This document shows, piece by piece, positions 8,821 to 18,072 of a DNA stretch of 52,607 nucleotides. The stretch comes from JBBQRS01 sp038214535 (GTDB lineage: Bacteria > Chloroflexota > Anaerolineae > CG2-30-64-16). The notes under the pieces are model-generated. The model was given only the letters and a program-made list of their open reading frames with translations, had not been told where the DNA came from and did no database searches. Positions within the stretch are counted from its first letter, which is position 1, and every line of letters begins with the position of its first letter. The stretch spans positions 1 to 52,607 of the forward strand of contig JBBQRS010000018.1 in NCBI GenBank assembly GCA_038214535.1, read 5' to 3'. Both the position numbers and the translations under genes were made by a program.

Positions 8821-8896
8821 CCCCGCGGAGTCAGCATCCTCAGATGCGCAGTCCGCGTGAGTAGGGATGCGCAGTCCGCGAGAATTGGGATGCGCC
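8821..8896. repeat. Palindromic intergenic element, family C, copy 2
   Basis: It contains GCATCCTCAGATGCGCAGTC followed by two further GGGATGCGCAGTCCGCG-like units. It lies between the divergent lipoprotein and acyl-CoA ligase genes, just upstream of the ligase promoter. Confidence 0.7.
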
Positions 8897-8918
8897 ACAG
8901 TCACGAAACGTTGGGTGC

Positions 8919-8948
8919 TTGACGCGGCGCGCCGTGCGCTCCTATAAT
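8919..8948 (+). promoter_or_regulatory. Promoter for a leaderless acyl-CoA ligase mRNA
   Basis: TTGACG at 8919-8924, an 18-base spacer and a perfect TATAAT at 8943-8948. The A of the ATG at 8955 is seven bases after the -10, exactly where transcription should start. A longer reading frame from the TTG at 8919 would have its start codon inside the -35 box, so that start is rejected. Confidence 0.8.
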
Positions 8949-8954
8949 CATGGC

Positions 8955-10652
8955 ATGGAACAACCCTGGTTACGACATTACGCGCAAGGGACGCCGCAAC
9001 ATATTGACTATCCGCCCGTCTCGCCAGTGGCGCTGCTGGAGCAAACGGCAGCCAAGCATCCGCAGCACACCGCGGTCAAGCTGATTCTGCGCGCGCCCGA
9101 CGGTGAGACCTATCGCGCCAGCCTCACCTACGCCGAGTTGATGGCGGAGGTCAACCGGTTTGCCGCGGCGCTGGCGGGGCTGGGCGTGCGGCCCGGCGAC
9201 CGCGTGGGACTGATGCTGCCGAACCTGCCGCAGTTCGTGATTGCCTTCTACGGCGCGCTGCGCGCCGGGGCGGTCGTGGTGAACACCAACCCAACCTATA
9301 CGCCGCGCGAGTTGGAACACCAGTATCGCGACGCGGGGGTCGAGACGGTGATCCCGCTCAGTCCCTACGTGCCGCGGCTGGATAGCACGGCGGCGCGGCA
9401 AGCGGTGGAGCGTGTGATCGTCACGGAACTCACGGACTATCTGCCCGATGGATTGCGCGGGCGCGCCGAAGCGGCCTATCGCAGCGATGGGGGAATCGTC
9501 GAGGTCCCGGGCGCGGCGGGGGTCTATCGCTTACGCGATCTGCTGAACGCCGCGACCGATGCGCCGCCCAGCCACATCGGTCACCCCGACGACGTTGCCT
9601 TGCTGCAATACACCGGCGGCACGACGGGCGTCCCCAAGGCCGCGATGTTGACGCACGCCAACCTGGTCGCCAACGTGCTCCAGTTTCGCCACTGGCTGCC
9701 GGAACTGGTCGAGGCGCAAGAGATCGTCGCCGGCGCGCTGCCGTTCTTCCACATCTACGGGCTGACTGTGGCGATGAACCTGGCGGTGGTGCTGGCCGCC
9801 GAGCTGATCGTTTTGCCCACGCCGCGCCCGGTCTCGCACGTGTTGCAAACGCTGGCCGAGGAACGCGTCACCGTCTTTCCCGGCGTGCCGACCACCTATA
9901 TCGGGGTGATTAACCACCCGGAGGTCGCACAGTACGATCTACGCAGCATCAAGGCGTGCATCAGCGGTGCAGCGCCCTTGCCCGTCGAGGTGCAGGCCCG
10001 TTTCGAGCAGATCACCGGCGGGGTGCTGGTGGAAGGCTATGGGCTGACCGAGGCGTCGCCGGTAACGCACTGCAATCCGTTGAGTGGGCTGCGCAAGGCC
10101 GGTGCGATCGGTCCGCCGCTGCCCGACGTGGAGGCGAAGATCGTTGATCCGCAGAGCCTTGCAGATGTGCCGGTCGGCGCGCAGGGCGAGTTGTGGGTGC
10201 GCGGGCCAAACGTGATGCCGGGTTACTGGAACATGCCTGAGGAGACAGCGCAAGTCCTCACGCCCGACGGGTGGCTGCGCACCGGCGATCTGGCGCGCAT
10301 GGATGAGGACGGCTTCTTCTATATTGTAGACCGGCTGAAGGACATCATCATCGTATCGGGGCTGAACGTCGTGCCACGCGAGGTCGAAGACGTACTTTAC
10401 GAGCATCCGGCGGTACGTGAGGCGGTGGTGGCCGGTGTGCCCGACGTGTATCGGGGCGAGATCGTCAAGGCGTTCGTGGTGCTGAAAGAAGGCGAGACAG
10501 TGACCGCCGAGGCGCTGACGGCGTTCTGCGCGGAACAGCTGGCACGCTTCAAGGTCCCGGCCGCGATCGAGTTCCGCGCGGAGTTGCCGAAGACAACGGT
10601 GGGCAAACCATTACGCCGGGCGCTCGTCGCGGAGGGTGGGGTGCGCATCTAA
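8955..10652 (+). CDS. Long-chain acyl-CoA ligase (AMP-forming)
   Basis: ANL-superfamily enzyme that activates a fatty acid with ATP to acyl-AMP and then to acyl-CoA. The 565 residues contain the P-loop-like LLQYTGGTTGVPKAAMLTH, the A5 motif VEGYGLTEASPVTH, WLRTGDLARMDEDGFFYIVDR, the hinge region DIIIVSGLNVVPREVE and the A10 lysine motif LPKTTVGKPLRR. Its length and motif order match FadD-type ligases. The start is placed at the ATG at 8955 because the promoter -10 ends seven bases before it. No other fatty-acid genes are adjacent, so the chain length and pathway are not defined by context. Confidence 0.92.
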   Translation: MEQPWLRHYAQGTPQHIDYPPVSPVALLEQTAAKHPQHTAVKLILRAPDGETYRASLTYAELMAEVNRFAAALAGLGVRPGDRVGLMLPNLPQFVIAFYGALRAGAVVVNTNPTYTPRELEHQYRDAGVETVIPLSPYVPRLDSTAARQAVERVIVTELTDYLPDGLRGRAEAAYRSDGGIVEVPGAAGVYRLRDLLNAATDAPPSHIGHPDDVALLQYTGGTTGVPKAAMLTHANLVANVLQFRHWLPELVEAQEIVAGALPFFHIYGLTVAMNLAVVLAAELIVLPTPRPVSHVLQTLAEERVTVFPGVPTTYIGVINHPEVAQYDLRSIKACISGAAPLPVEVQARFEQITGGVLVEGYGLTEASPVTHCNPLSGLRKAGAIGPPLPDVEAKIVDPQSLADVPVGAQGELWVRGPNVMPGYWNMPEETAQVLTPDGWLRTGDLARMDEDGFFYIVDRLKDIIIVSGLNVVPREVEDVLYEHPAVREAVVAGVPDVYRGEIVKAFVVLKEGETVTAEALTAFCAEQLARFKVPAAIEFRAELPKTTVGKPLRRALVAEGGVRI

Positions 10653-10751
10653 TGGGGAAACCCAATGAAAGTCGTACAATCCAACCTTGTTATTCAAGGC
10701 ACTGGACGGCTGCTTTTGTACGACGTTCATCTGACTTCCCTATAAGGTGGG

Positions 10752-10784
10752 AGGTGCAACGCACTTTCGAAGTGCGTTGCACCT
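10752..10784. terminator. Perfect 15-bp hairpin downstream of the acyl-CoA ligase
   Basis: Arms AGGTGCAACGCACTT and AAGTGCGTTGCACCT flank a TCG loop. There is no T-run, so it may be either a terminator-like stem or a dispersed palindrome. The rest of 10653-10856 shows no gene. Confidence 0.55.
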
Positions 10785-10856
10785 TGCGTCTTCGCGGCGC
10801 AGCAAGTAAAATGGGGGTATCTCTGACAGGCGCGGACGCGCCCGGAAGGCTGACCG

Positions 10857-11357
10857 ATGGGGCGCGAGATCATCGAGGTGACTCATAAGCGCGTCGCTGA
10901 TTACCTGGCCGCACATACGACGCTCGCGCTGGCGACCGTTGGGGCGGAGTGTACGCCCGCGGCGGCCGCCGTTTTCTACGCACACGACGACGATCTGACG
11001 CTCTATTTCCTCTCCGAAGAAAAAACCCGGCACGCGCAAAATATCCTCGCCAACCTCGAGGTCGCCGGGACGATTCAGGACGATCAACAGGATTGGCGCG
11101 CGATCCGGGGCTTGCAGTTGCAGGGGCGCGCCGAACGCGTGCCGGCGGCGCGTCATGCCCATGCGGTCGCCGTGTATGCCCGTAAGTTCGCGTTTGTGGC
11201 CGGGCTGTTGGCGGGGGCGCAGGGGCCGGCGACGTTAGTGGGGCCGCTGGCGAAGGCGCGCTTCTGGCAGTTGATGCCCGACTGGTTCCGCCTCACCGAC
11301 AACACCGTGCGCTTTGGTTATAAGGAAGAGTTGGATTTGCGAGCGACAAACCGATGA
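10857..11357 (+). CDS. Pyridoxamine 5'-phosphate oxidase-like (FMN-binding split barrel) protein
   Basis: A 166-residue protein with a split beta-barrel pattern: TTLALATVGAECTPAAAAVF, then LTLYFLSEEKTRHAQNIL, VAGTIQ and LQLQGRAERV. Proteins of this group bind FMN or F420 and reduce small substrates, or serve as haem or general oxidoreductases; the substrate is unknown here. Its stop overlaps the start of the Nudix gene in an ATGA, so the two are cotranslated. The start ATG at 10857 is preceded by weak GGAAGG-like sequence. Confidence 0.78.
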   Translation: MGREIIEVTHKRVADYLAAHTTLALATVGAECTPAAAAVFYAHDDDLTLYFLSEEKTRHAQNILANLEVAGTIQDDQQDWRAIRGLQLQGRAERVPAARHAHAVAVYARKFAFVAGLLAGAQGPATLVGPLAKARFWQLMPDWFRLTDNTVRFGYKEELDLRATNR

Positions 11358-11803
11358 GCAGAATTCGCGTGATCGCGATTGGAATCCTCACGAACCCCCG
11401 GCGACCCGGCCTGCTGGTCTTCGAGGGGCTTGACAGCGCAACGGGACAGCGCTACTGTCGCCCGCTTGGCGGCGGGGTGGAGTTTGGCGAGACCGGGCGC
11501 GCCGCGTTGACGCGGGAGATGCGCGAAGAGCTTGGTGTGGAGATTACGGACGCGCGCTACCTGGGCATGCTGGAGAACATTTTCAGCGTGAACGGTGCCC
11601 GGGGCCACGAGATCGTCCTGGTCTATGCAACGGGGTTGCAGGACGCCGCGCTCTATGCGCAGGAACATTTCGAAGGGGTGGAAGATGACGGCTCGCGCCA
11701 CCCGGTCTACTGGGCCGCGCCCGATGATATCCGGGCGGGCCGCATCCGGCTCGTGCCCGATGAACTATTAGCCCTCCTGGACGCACACCATGTCTTCGCC
11801 TGA
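11354..11803 (+). CDS. Nudix hydrolase
   Basis: Hydrolyses a nucleoside diphosphate linked to another moiety; the substrate is not predictable. The 149 residues carry a complete Nudix box: a glycine at GGGVEFGETG and REMREELGVEI supply the REUXEEXGU core. The gene overlaps its upstream neighbour by four bases and the downstream methyltransferase by 14, so the three form a tight operon. Housecleaning or NAD-related activity is possible. Confidence 0.88.
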   Translation: MSRIRVIAIGILTNPRRPGLLVFEGLDSATGQRYCRPLGGGVEFGETGRAALTREMREELGVEITDARYLGMLENIFSVNGARGHEIVLVYATGLQDAALYAQEHFEGVEDDGSRHPVYWAAPDDIRAGRIRLVPDELLALLDAHHVFA

Positions 11804-12542
11804 GACCGCATTTCAGCGCAGCGACGACGAGGCGGCGCGCCTGGGGCATCCCTCCTACGTGTGGCGCGCCGGGCAGGAACGCCGTCTATCGCTGGTGCAG
11901 CGCTGGGCCGACCTGAAAGACGCGCGCATCCTCGACGCCGGGTGCGGCGTGGGGATGTACACGGCGCAGTTTGCGAAGTTCTCGGCCCGCGTCACCGGCG
12001 TCGAGATAGACCTGCCGGCGGCGCGCCAGGCGCGGGTGCAGGTGATGCGGGTGATCGTCGCGCCCGCCGAGGCGCTGCCGTTCGATGACGCCGCGTTCGA
12101 TGTGGTGTTCTCCCACGAGGTGATCGAGCACGTGAACGATGACCGGCGGGCCGCGGCCGAGATGGCGCGCGTGACGGCCCCCGGCGGGCGGATCGTGATG
12201 TTCTGTCCGAATCGGTTCTACCCGTTCGAGACGCACGGACATTACTGGCGCAGGAAATATCACTTTGGCAACACACCGCTGATTAATTATTTGCCGGACC
12301 CGCTGCGCAACCGGCTGGCCCCGCACGTGCGGGCGTATAGCGCGGCCGCCCTCAAGGCGTTATTTCAAGACCAGGGCGTCCACGTTGTGCATCACAGCGT
12401 GATCTACCCCGGCTTCGACAACGTGATGGCCCGCAACCCCTCCGCCGGACGCATCCTGCGCAGGTTGCTTTATACCGCGGAGACCACGCCGTTGCAGACG
12501 TTCGGCCTGAGCCACTTCCTGGTCCTCGAACGTAACGCCTGA
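11790..12542 (+). CDS. Class I SAM-dependent methyltransferase
   Basis: A 250-residue Rossmann-type methyltransferase with motif I ILDAGCGVGMYTAQF, the acidic VEIDLPAA segment, APAEALPFDDAAFDVVFSHE and a motif IV/post region RVTAPGGRIVMFCPN (Methyltransf_11 style). The C-terminal part (FNNV-like segments, LLYTAETTPLQTFGLSHF) resembles membrane-associated lipid or quinone methylases, but the substrate is unknown. The 14-base overlap with the Nudix gene suggests translational coupling. Confidence 0.82.
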   Translation: MSSPETAFQRSDDEAARLGHPSYVWRAGQERRLSLVQRWADLKDARILDAGCGVGMYTAQFAKFSARVTGVEIDLPAARQARVQVMRVIVAPAEALPFDDAAFDVVFSHEVIEHVNDDRRAAAEMARVTAPGGRIVMFCPNRFYPFETHGHYWRRKYHFGNTPLINYLPDPLRNRLAPHVRAYSAAALKALFQDQGVHVVHHSVIYPGFDNVMARNPSAGRILRRLLYTAETTPLQTFGLSHFLVLERNA

Positions 12543-12588
12543 CCATCGCCCTGCTCGGAATGCCCGCAAGGAAGAAGGAGAAACCTCC

Positions 12589-13452
12589 ATGAAAATCGTC
12601 ACCGATAGCGCCGCCGATATGCCGCAGGAAGAACTCAAAACCCTCGGGATCGAAGAAGCAGTGCTCTATATCGCGTTCCCCGAAGGCGAAGTTGCTTCCT
12701 CTGACCTGACCACCGATGAATTTTATGACCGCCTGGAGGCGATGGTCCCAGCAATCCCCACGACCTCGTTGCCTTCGAGCGGGCAATTTGCCGAGATCTA
12801 CCGCAAGGTTGCGGAAACCGACCCCGACATCCTCTCCATCCACATCTCATCCGGGCTGAGCGGCACATTCAATTCGGCGCGTATGGCCGCACAGGAAGTG
12901 GGCGACGCGGCGCGGGTCACGCTGGTTGACACGATGACCTTGTCGGGCGGCGAGCGTTTCCAGGTGCTGGCGGCTGCCTACGCGTTGCGCAAGGAGTGGC
13001 CGCTGCCGGCGACCCTCGAACGGCTGGATCAGATTCGCGCGCAGACGGAGCTGGTCTACACGCTGGAGACGCTGGAGTACCTGGCACGTGGCGGGCGGAT
13101 CGGGCGCGTGGCGGCGCTGGCGGGCGGCATCCTCAAGCTGAAGCCCGTGATCCACGTGGAGCACGCCGATGGGAAGTACAGCACCGTTGGGCGAGGGCGC
13201 ACCATCCCTCAGTCGCTCGATGTGATGATCAACTACATCGAACACCTCTACGGCGCGACGCCGCTGCTTGCCACCATCGTACACGGTCGCTTGCCTGAGG
13301 CCGCAGCGTTGCTGGCGACGAAGTTGCAGGCAAAGCTGAAGGTTGTCCAGCTTGAAAACATCCGCGTGTCGCCGGTGCTGGGGGTGCATACGGGGCCGGG
13401 TCTCGTGGGCGTGGGGGTCGTGCCGTACGCGCTCTTCGCGGATTTGATGTAG
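12589..13452 (+). CDS. DegV family fatty-acid-binding protein
   Basis: DegV (FakB-like) proteins bind a fatty acid and present it to a kinase (FakA) or act as fatty-acid carriers. The 287 residues start with the family hallmark MKIVTDSAADMP. They continue with TTSLPSSGQFAEIYRK, the IHISSGLSGTFNSARMA loop and LEYLARGGRIGRV, and end with HTGPGLVGVGVV. A strong ribosome site (GGAAGAAGGAG) precedes the ATG. No FakA-like kinase is adjacent. Confidence 0.9.
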   Translation: MKIVTDSAADMPQEELKTLGIEEAVLYIAFPEGEVASSDLTTDEFYDRLEAMVPAIPTTSLPSSGQFAEIYRKVAETDPDILSIHISSGLSGTFNSARMAAQEVGDAARVTLVDTMTLSGGERFQVLAAAYALRKEWPLPATLERLDQIRAQTELVYTLETLEYLARGGRIGRVAALAGGILKLKPVIHVEHADGKYSTVGRGRTIPQSLDVMINYIEHLYGATPLLATIVHGRLPEAAALLATKLQAKLKVVQLENIRVSPVLGVHTGPGLVGVGVVPYALFADLM

Positions 13453-13464
13453 CGATTCGAAGCG

Positions 13465-13530
13465 TCCCTTCGTAGTCGCGGCTTCAGCCGCCAGGGGGGG
13501 CGCAACGCCTGATGCCGTCACTACAATGGG
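13465..13530. repeat. Inverted-repeat element, family B, copy 1 (degenerate)
   Basis: CCCTTCGTAGTCGCGGCTTC and the partly complementary GCCGTCACTACAATGGG flank a G-rich loop. It is a degraded copy of the element seen intact at 26009-26073. Confidence 0.6.
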
Positions 13531-13551
13531 CGTGTAGCGAAGCGCGCGGAG

Positions 13552-13580
13552 TTGCGAAAAGTGGTGATTTCTGTTATAGT
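13552..13580 (+). promoter_or_regulatory. Promoter of the penicillin-binding protein gene
   Basis: TTGCGA at 13552-13557, a 17-base spacer and TATAGT at 13575-13580. The leader is about 125 bases and begins with the stem GCGGGGAGC / GCTCCCCGC (13590-13616). Confidence 0.6.
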
Positions 13581-13712
13581 GCGTGCCGCGCGGGGAGCTT
13601 GTTACTGGCTCCCCGCTACTTTACGTAGGGAACCGAACGGGGCGCTGCGGAGTCTTAATGAGAGCCGCCTCCAGGGCGGCATACTCTCCCCGAACGGTGT
13701 AAATACAGGTCA

Positions 13713-16700
13713 ATGAATCGAACTGAGCAAATTCAGCGCTGGCGCCGCCGTCGCCGCGCCCGCGGCGGGCCGCACGTCGGGCAATGGGTTCTGCGCCTCG
13801 GCGCCGCTTTTCTTCTGGTCAACATTGTATTGGTACTGGCCGCGGCTTCGGGCGCAGCCGCCTCAGCCGCGGGGCTGTATGCCTACTTTGCCAAAGACCT
13901 CCCCGACCCGACCGCGATTCAGACGGAGCAGGTGACTTACGCGACGGTCAAGATCTACGACCGCACCGGCCAACATCTGCTGTATGAATCCATTGACCCG
14001 CGCCCATTCCGTGGCGACCGCACCTATCTGCCGATTGACAAGATTCCGCAGATCATGCGCGACGCGACGGTGGCGCTGGAAGACCGCACCTTCTACACCA
14101 ACATCGGGGTGAACCCGCGCGGCATCGGGCGCGCGTTGATCTCAAACCTGCGCGGGCAGAGCGTCCAGGGCGCGAGCTCGATCACACAGCAGCTCGTCAA
14201 AAATATTCTGATTGACCCCGAAGAACGCTACCAGGTGTCGTATGCGCGCAAGATCAAGGAAGCCATCATGGCGATCGAGATCACGCGCAAGTATCCGGGC
14301 CGCGAGGGCAAGGACCAGATCCTCGAATGGTATCTGAACTATAACTTCTACGGCAACGCGGCGTATGGCGTCGAGGCCGCGGCGCAGGTATATTATGACA
14401 AGTCCGTTTCTGACCTGACGCTCGATGAGGTGGCCGTGCTGGCGGCGATTCCGCAATATCCCGGCCTGAACCCGATCCAGGCGCCCGCAGACGCGTATCG
14501 GCGGCAGCGCAAGGTGCTGTCGTCCATGCAGGAATCGGGCTACCTGACGCAGAAACAGGTGGACGAGGCGACGCGTTTCTTTAATACCGGCCTGCTGAAC
14601 GATCTGGTGGACCAGGGGTTGCTGAAGCAGGAAGACCTGCCGCTGGTCGCCCAAGGGAACAAGGCAGCGACGGCCCGCGCGCTGAACGCGCTGGTCAAGG
14701 CCGACGAGATCACCCAGGCGGAAGCCGACGCCGCGAAGAAGTTGCCCGGCACGCGGTGGCAATACGTGCGCGAATCGGCGCAGGAGCGCTTCGAGGTGCC
14801 GCCGGACGCGCCGCATTTCGCGCTGCAAGTGCTGGATCAGATCCAGAAGAAATACAACACGCCCGAGAACCCGTATTACATCTGGCAGAACGGGTTGCGC
14901 GTGTACACGACACTCGATTGGGATTTGCAGACCTACGCCGAGTGCGTGGCGCGCAGCCACATCGCATCGTTGCGCCTGCAAGATCCCAAGCCCTGCCAGA
15001 ACAATCTTGCGCCGTTGCCTGCCGTGCCCGAAGCGCTGAAGCAAAACTTCGACCACGAAGTGACCAACGCCTCCATCGTCGCCATTCGCCCGCCGACGGG
15101 CGAAGTGCTGGCGATGGTGGGCAGCCTGGATTATTTCGACAAGGACATTGACGGGCAGGTGAACGTGGCGCTGGCGTCGCGACAGCCGGGTTCGTCCTTC
15201 AAGCCGTATACCTATCTCACCGCGTTCGAATCGGGGCGTTTCTCGCCCACGAGCATGGTGATGGACGTCCGCACCGTCTTCCCCGATCCGGGTAACCCGC
15301 CCTACGTGCCGGAGAACTACGACCGCAAGTATCACGGCCCGCAGATGTTGCGCTGGGCGCTACAACGCTCCTACAACATCCCGGCCGTCTGGCTGATGGA
15401 TCAGGTCGGCATCAGCAACGTCATCAAGACGGCGCGGCGGCTCGGCGTCAGCTCGCTGGACCGCGAGCTGAGTACATACGGGCTGAGCCTGACCCTGGGC
15501 GGCGGCGAGGTGGCGCTGCTGGATCACACCTACGCGTTCAGCGTCTTCGCGAACGGCGGCGTGATGGCCGGTCTGCGCCAGCCCCAGGACGAGCAACGCC
15601 CCGGTTATCGCAAACTCGATCCCGTCTTCGTGCTCAAAGTCACCGACAAGGACGACAAGGTGATTGATGAGTATCGGCAGCCGGACACCGAGCGCGTGGC
15701 AGACCCCGCGCCGATGTATATGCTGAACAACGTGCTGAGCGATCTCTCGCCGCGACCGGTGGCGTTCGGCAGCTACGCGAACTATCTGAAGCTGCCGGAT
15801 CGCCCGGTGGCCGCCAAGACCGGAACCACGAATGGGTGGGTTGACGCGTGGACAGTCGGCTATACGCCGCAACTGGCGGTCGGCGTGTGGACGGGCAACA
15901 GCGACAACAAGCCGATGAAGCTCGCGGATGGCTCGATCACGGCGGCCCCGATCTTCCAGCGCGTTCTCGCCAAAGGTATGGAAGGGTTGCCCGTGGAGGG
16001 GTGGCAAGAGCCGCCGGGGCTGGAGCGGGCGCGCGTCTGCGTGCCGTCGGGGATGCAGCCCACAGCAGACTGTCCCCGGTCGGCGACAGATCTGTTCCTC
16101 GCGGGGCATACGCCCACCGCGCCGGACAGCATCTATCAGGCGTTCGAGATCAACAACACCAACGGCAAGCGCGCCACCGCCTGCACGCCGCCCGAAGTGC
16201 GGCAACGCATCGTCTATGAGATTTACCCGCCCAACGCTGCCGACTGGGTGCGCGATCAGGGCATCCCGCAACCGCCGGTGGACATTGACGGACCGTGCGG
16301 CGAGATCGCGGCGACGGGCGACGTGGTGATCGCCAGCCCGCTCTTCGGCCAACGCGTCAAGGGCGGCGTGCCCATCATGGGGAACGCGCGCGACGGCGAT
16401 TTCCGCGCCTATCGGTTAGAGGTCGCGTCGCAGGCCGCGCCGGATCAGTGGATCCCCATCGGCGGCGAACACGGCGAGCAGATCACGAACGGCCAACTGG
16501 AGACCTGGGACACGACCGGGTTCGAGGGTCTGTATTCGCTGCGCCTGGTCGTGGATCAGAACAGCGGCGGGGCGCGGACCAACGAAGTGCAGGTCGCGGT
16601 GGATAACACCCCACCCGTGGTCAGCATCGTCCATCCGCAAGACAACCAACCTTATGTCAAAGAAGACGACGAGCTGGTCAGCATCACGGCGGACGCGCAG

Positions 16701-17258
16701 GACGAGTGGGAGATGGATCGCGTGGAGTTCTACCTGGACGGGGCCAGGCTGGGTGAAAGCACCGTGGCGCCCTACAGCCTGCGCTGGATCATCACCATGT
16801 CGAACGTGACGCCGTCACTGGCCCCGCCCGTCACGGCAACCCGCGTGATCACCAACCCGGACGGCACCGTAAACGTCGAAGAATACGTCGTGCGTCAGAC
16901 GATCAGCGAGGAATATACCCGCAAGGACGGCTCCAAGGGTCGGCGCATCGTGCTGACGACCAGCAGCGGCTTCGGCGCGATTGCCGAGGGTGGGGTGATC
17001 ACCGAGACGCACCGCATCCACGTCAAGGCGTTCGACCGCGCGGGCAACGAAGCGACGAGCGAACCGGTGACGATCCGCGTGATGCACAAGCCGAAGGAGC
17101 CGAAAAAGACTTCCCTCGCTCTGCCGGAGATGATCGCGCCGCGCCGAGATGCTGCGCCGGCCCGGTCACAGCCGGCGGTTGATGCGGTCGCGCTGGCCCC
17201 ACTGGACGCGTGGCGCGACCCGCTGAAATACCTTCTCGGCCAGGGGCCGCCCGGTTGA
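13713..17258 (+). CDS. Class A penicillin-binding protein (glycosyltransferase/transpeptidase) with C-terminal Ig-like extension
   Basis: Bifunctional peptidoglycan synthase of 1181 residues. A basic N-terminus is followed by one membrane anchor (about 27-57). The GT51 domain shows LEDRTFYTNIGVNPRGIGR and GASSITQQLVKN. The transpeptidase shows the SxxK motif in RQPGSSFKPYTY, the SxN motif in LQRSYNIPAVWL and KTG in VAAKTGTTNGWVDAW. After about residue 870 there is a roughly 300-residue tail with Ig-like or Big domains (VDNTPPVVSIVHPQDNQPY, MDRVEFYLDGARLGES), longer than ordinary PBP1a. The tail may bind wall polymers or stabilise the surface. The protein acts outside the cytoplasmic membrane. 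Confidence 0.93.
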   Translation: MNRTEQIQRWRRRRRARGGPHVGQWVLRLGAAFLLVNIVLVLAAASGAAASAAGLYAYFAKDLPDPTAIQTEQVTYATVKIYDRTGQHLLYESIDPRPFRGDRTYLPIDKIPQIMRDATVALEDRTFYTNIGVNPRGIGRALISNLRGQSVQGASSITQQLVKNILIDPEERYQVSYARKIKEAIMAIEITRKYPGREGKDQILEWYLNYNFYGNAAYGVEAAAQVYYDKSVSDLTLDEVAVLAAIPQYPGLNPIQAPADAYRRQRKVLSSMQESGYLTQKQVDEATRFFNTGLLNDLVDQGLLKQEDLPLVAQGNKAATARALNALVKADEITQAEADAAKKLPGTRWQYVRESAQERFEVPPDAPHFALQVLDQIQKKYNTPENPYYIWQNGLRVYTTLDWDLQTYAECVARSHIASLRLQDPKPCQNNLAPLPAVPEALKQNFDHEVTNASIVAIRPPTGEVLAMVGSLDYFDKDIDGQVNVALASRQPGSSFKPYTYLTAFESGRFSPTSMVMDVRTVFPDPGNPPYVPENYDRKYHGPQMLRWALQRSYNIPAVWLMDQVGISNVIKTARRLGVSSLDRELSTYGLSLTLGGGEVALLDHTYAFSVFANGGVMAGLRQPQDEQRPGYRKLDPVFVLKVTDKDDKVIDEYRQPDTERVADPAPMYMLNNVLSDLSPRPVAFGSYANYLKLPDRPVAAKTGTTNGWVDAWTVGYTPQLAVGVWTGNSDNKPMKLADGSITAAPIFQRVLAKGMEGLPVEGWQEPPGLERARVCVPSGMQPTADCPRSATDLFLAGHTPTAPDSIYQAFEINNTNGKRATACTPPEVRQRIVYEIYPPNAADWVRDQGIPQPPVDIDGPCGEIAATGDVVIASPLFGQRVKGGVPIMGNARDGDFRAYRLEVASQAAPDQWIPIGGEHGEQITNGQLETWDTTGFEGLYSLRLVVDQNSGGARTNEVQVAVDNTPPVVSIVHPQDNQPYVKEDDELVSITADAQDEWEMDRVEFYLDGARLGESTVAPYSLRWIITMSNVTPSLAPPVTATRVITNPDGTVNVEEYVVRQTISEEYTRKDGSKGRRIVLTTSSGFGAIAEGGVITETHRIHVKAFDRAGNEATSEPVTIRVMHKPKEPKKTSLALPEMIAPRRDAAPARSQPAVDAVALAPLDAWRDPLKYLLGQGPPG

Positions 17259-17275
17259 GCCAGCACGCGCGCGCC

Positions 17276-18070
17276 ATGCCTCCACACATCCTGATTACAA
17301 ACGATGACGGGTACCAATCGCCTGGTCTGCTGGCTCTGGTGCAGAGTTTTGCGGGCCTGGGGCAGGTGACCGTGTTCGCGCCCGATCACAACTGGTCAGC
17401 GGCGGGGCACACCAAGACGATGCACAAGCCGCTGCGGGTCACCGAGGGGGCTTTGCCGGATGGGACGCCGCTCTATGTCACCACGGGCACGCCCTCCGAT
17501 TGCGTTGGGCTGGCGCTCCTGGGGATCGTGCCCGAGTGGCCCGATCTCGTAGTTTCGGGCATTAATCAGGGGGCGAACCTGGGCCACGACGTGACCTATT
17601 CGGGCACGCTGGCAGCGGCGATGGAAGGGGTCGTCTTCGGGATTCCGGCGATCGCCGCGTCGCATGAACTGACGGATGATTTCACGCCCGATTATGATTT
17701 TGCCGCGGGCGTCGTGGCGGGGCTGGCCGCACGGGTGTTGAGCGACGGTTTGCCGCCGAATACACTGCTCAGCGTCAATTTCCCCCCACTCGCCCCCAGG
17801 GAGATGCGCGGCATCGAGATCACACGGCTGGGGAAGCGCGTCTATCGCGATGTGCTAATCCGGCGCACCGACCCGCGCGGGCGGCCCTATTACTGGATCG
17901 GCGGCGAGCCGCCTGCGGGCGAACCGGGCGCAGGCACCGACATCGGGGCGCTGATGCAGGGTTGCGTCTCGGTGACCCCGCTGAACCTGGATATGACGGA
18001 CGAGCCGCTGCTGGCCGAACTGGCGCGCTGGGACCTGCACCTGACCCCAGCCGAGCCGGATCAGGCATAA
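17276..18070 (+). CDS. surE: 5'/3'-nucleotidase SurE
   Basis: Metal-dependent phosphatase that removes phosphate from nucleoside monophosphates and short polyphosphates. The 264 residues begin at the ATG at 17276 with the signature ILITNDDGYQSPGL. They also contain APDHNWSAAGHTKTMHKPLR, TGTPSDCVGLAL, DLVVSGINQGANLGHDVTYS and GTLAAAMEG, all diagnostic of SurE. The start is 17 bases after the PBP stop, so it is probably cotranscribed with the cell-wall synthase. The membrane protein gene follows two bases after its stop. Confidence 0.95.
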   Translation: MPPHILITNDDGYQSPGLLALVQSFAGLGQVTVFAPDHNWSAAGHTKTMHKPLRVTEGALPDGTPLYVTTGTPSDCVGLALLGIVPEWPDLVVSGINQGANLGHDVTYSGTLAAAMEGVVFGIPAIAASHELTDDFTPDYDFAAGVVAGLAARVLSDGLPPNTLLSVNFPPLAPREMRGIEITRLGKRVYRDVLIRRTDPRGRPYYWIGGEPPAGEPGAGTDIGALMQGCVSVTPLNLDMTDEPLLAELARWDLHLTPAEPDQA

Positions 18071-18072
18071 GA

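Noticed and set aside
10652..10888. 78-residue frame after the acyl-CoA ligase
   Set aside because: It reads through a perfect hairpin and overlaps the PNPOx-like gene start in another frame.
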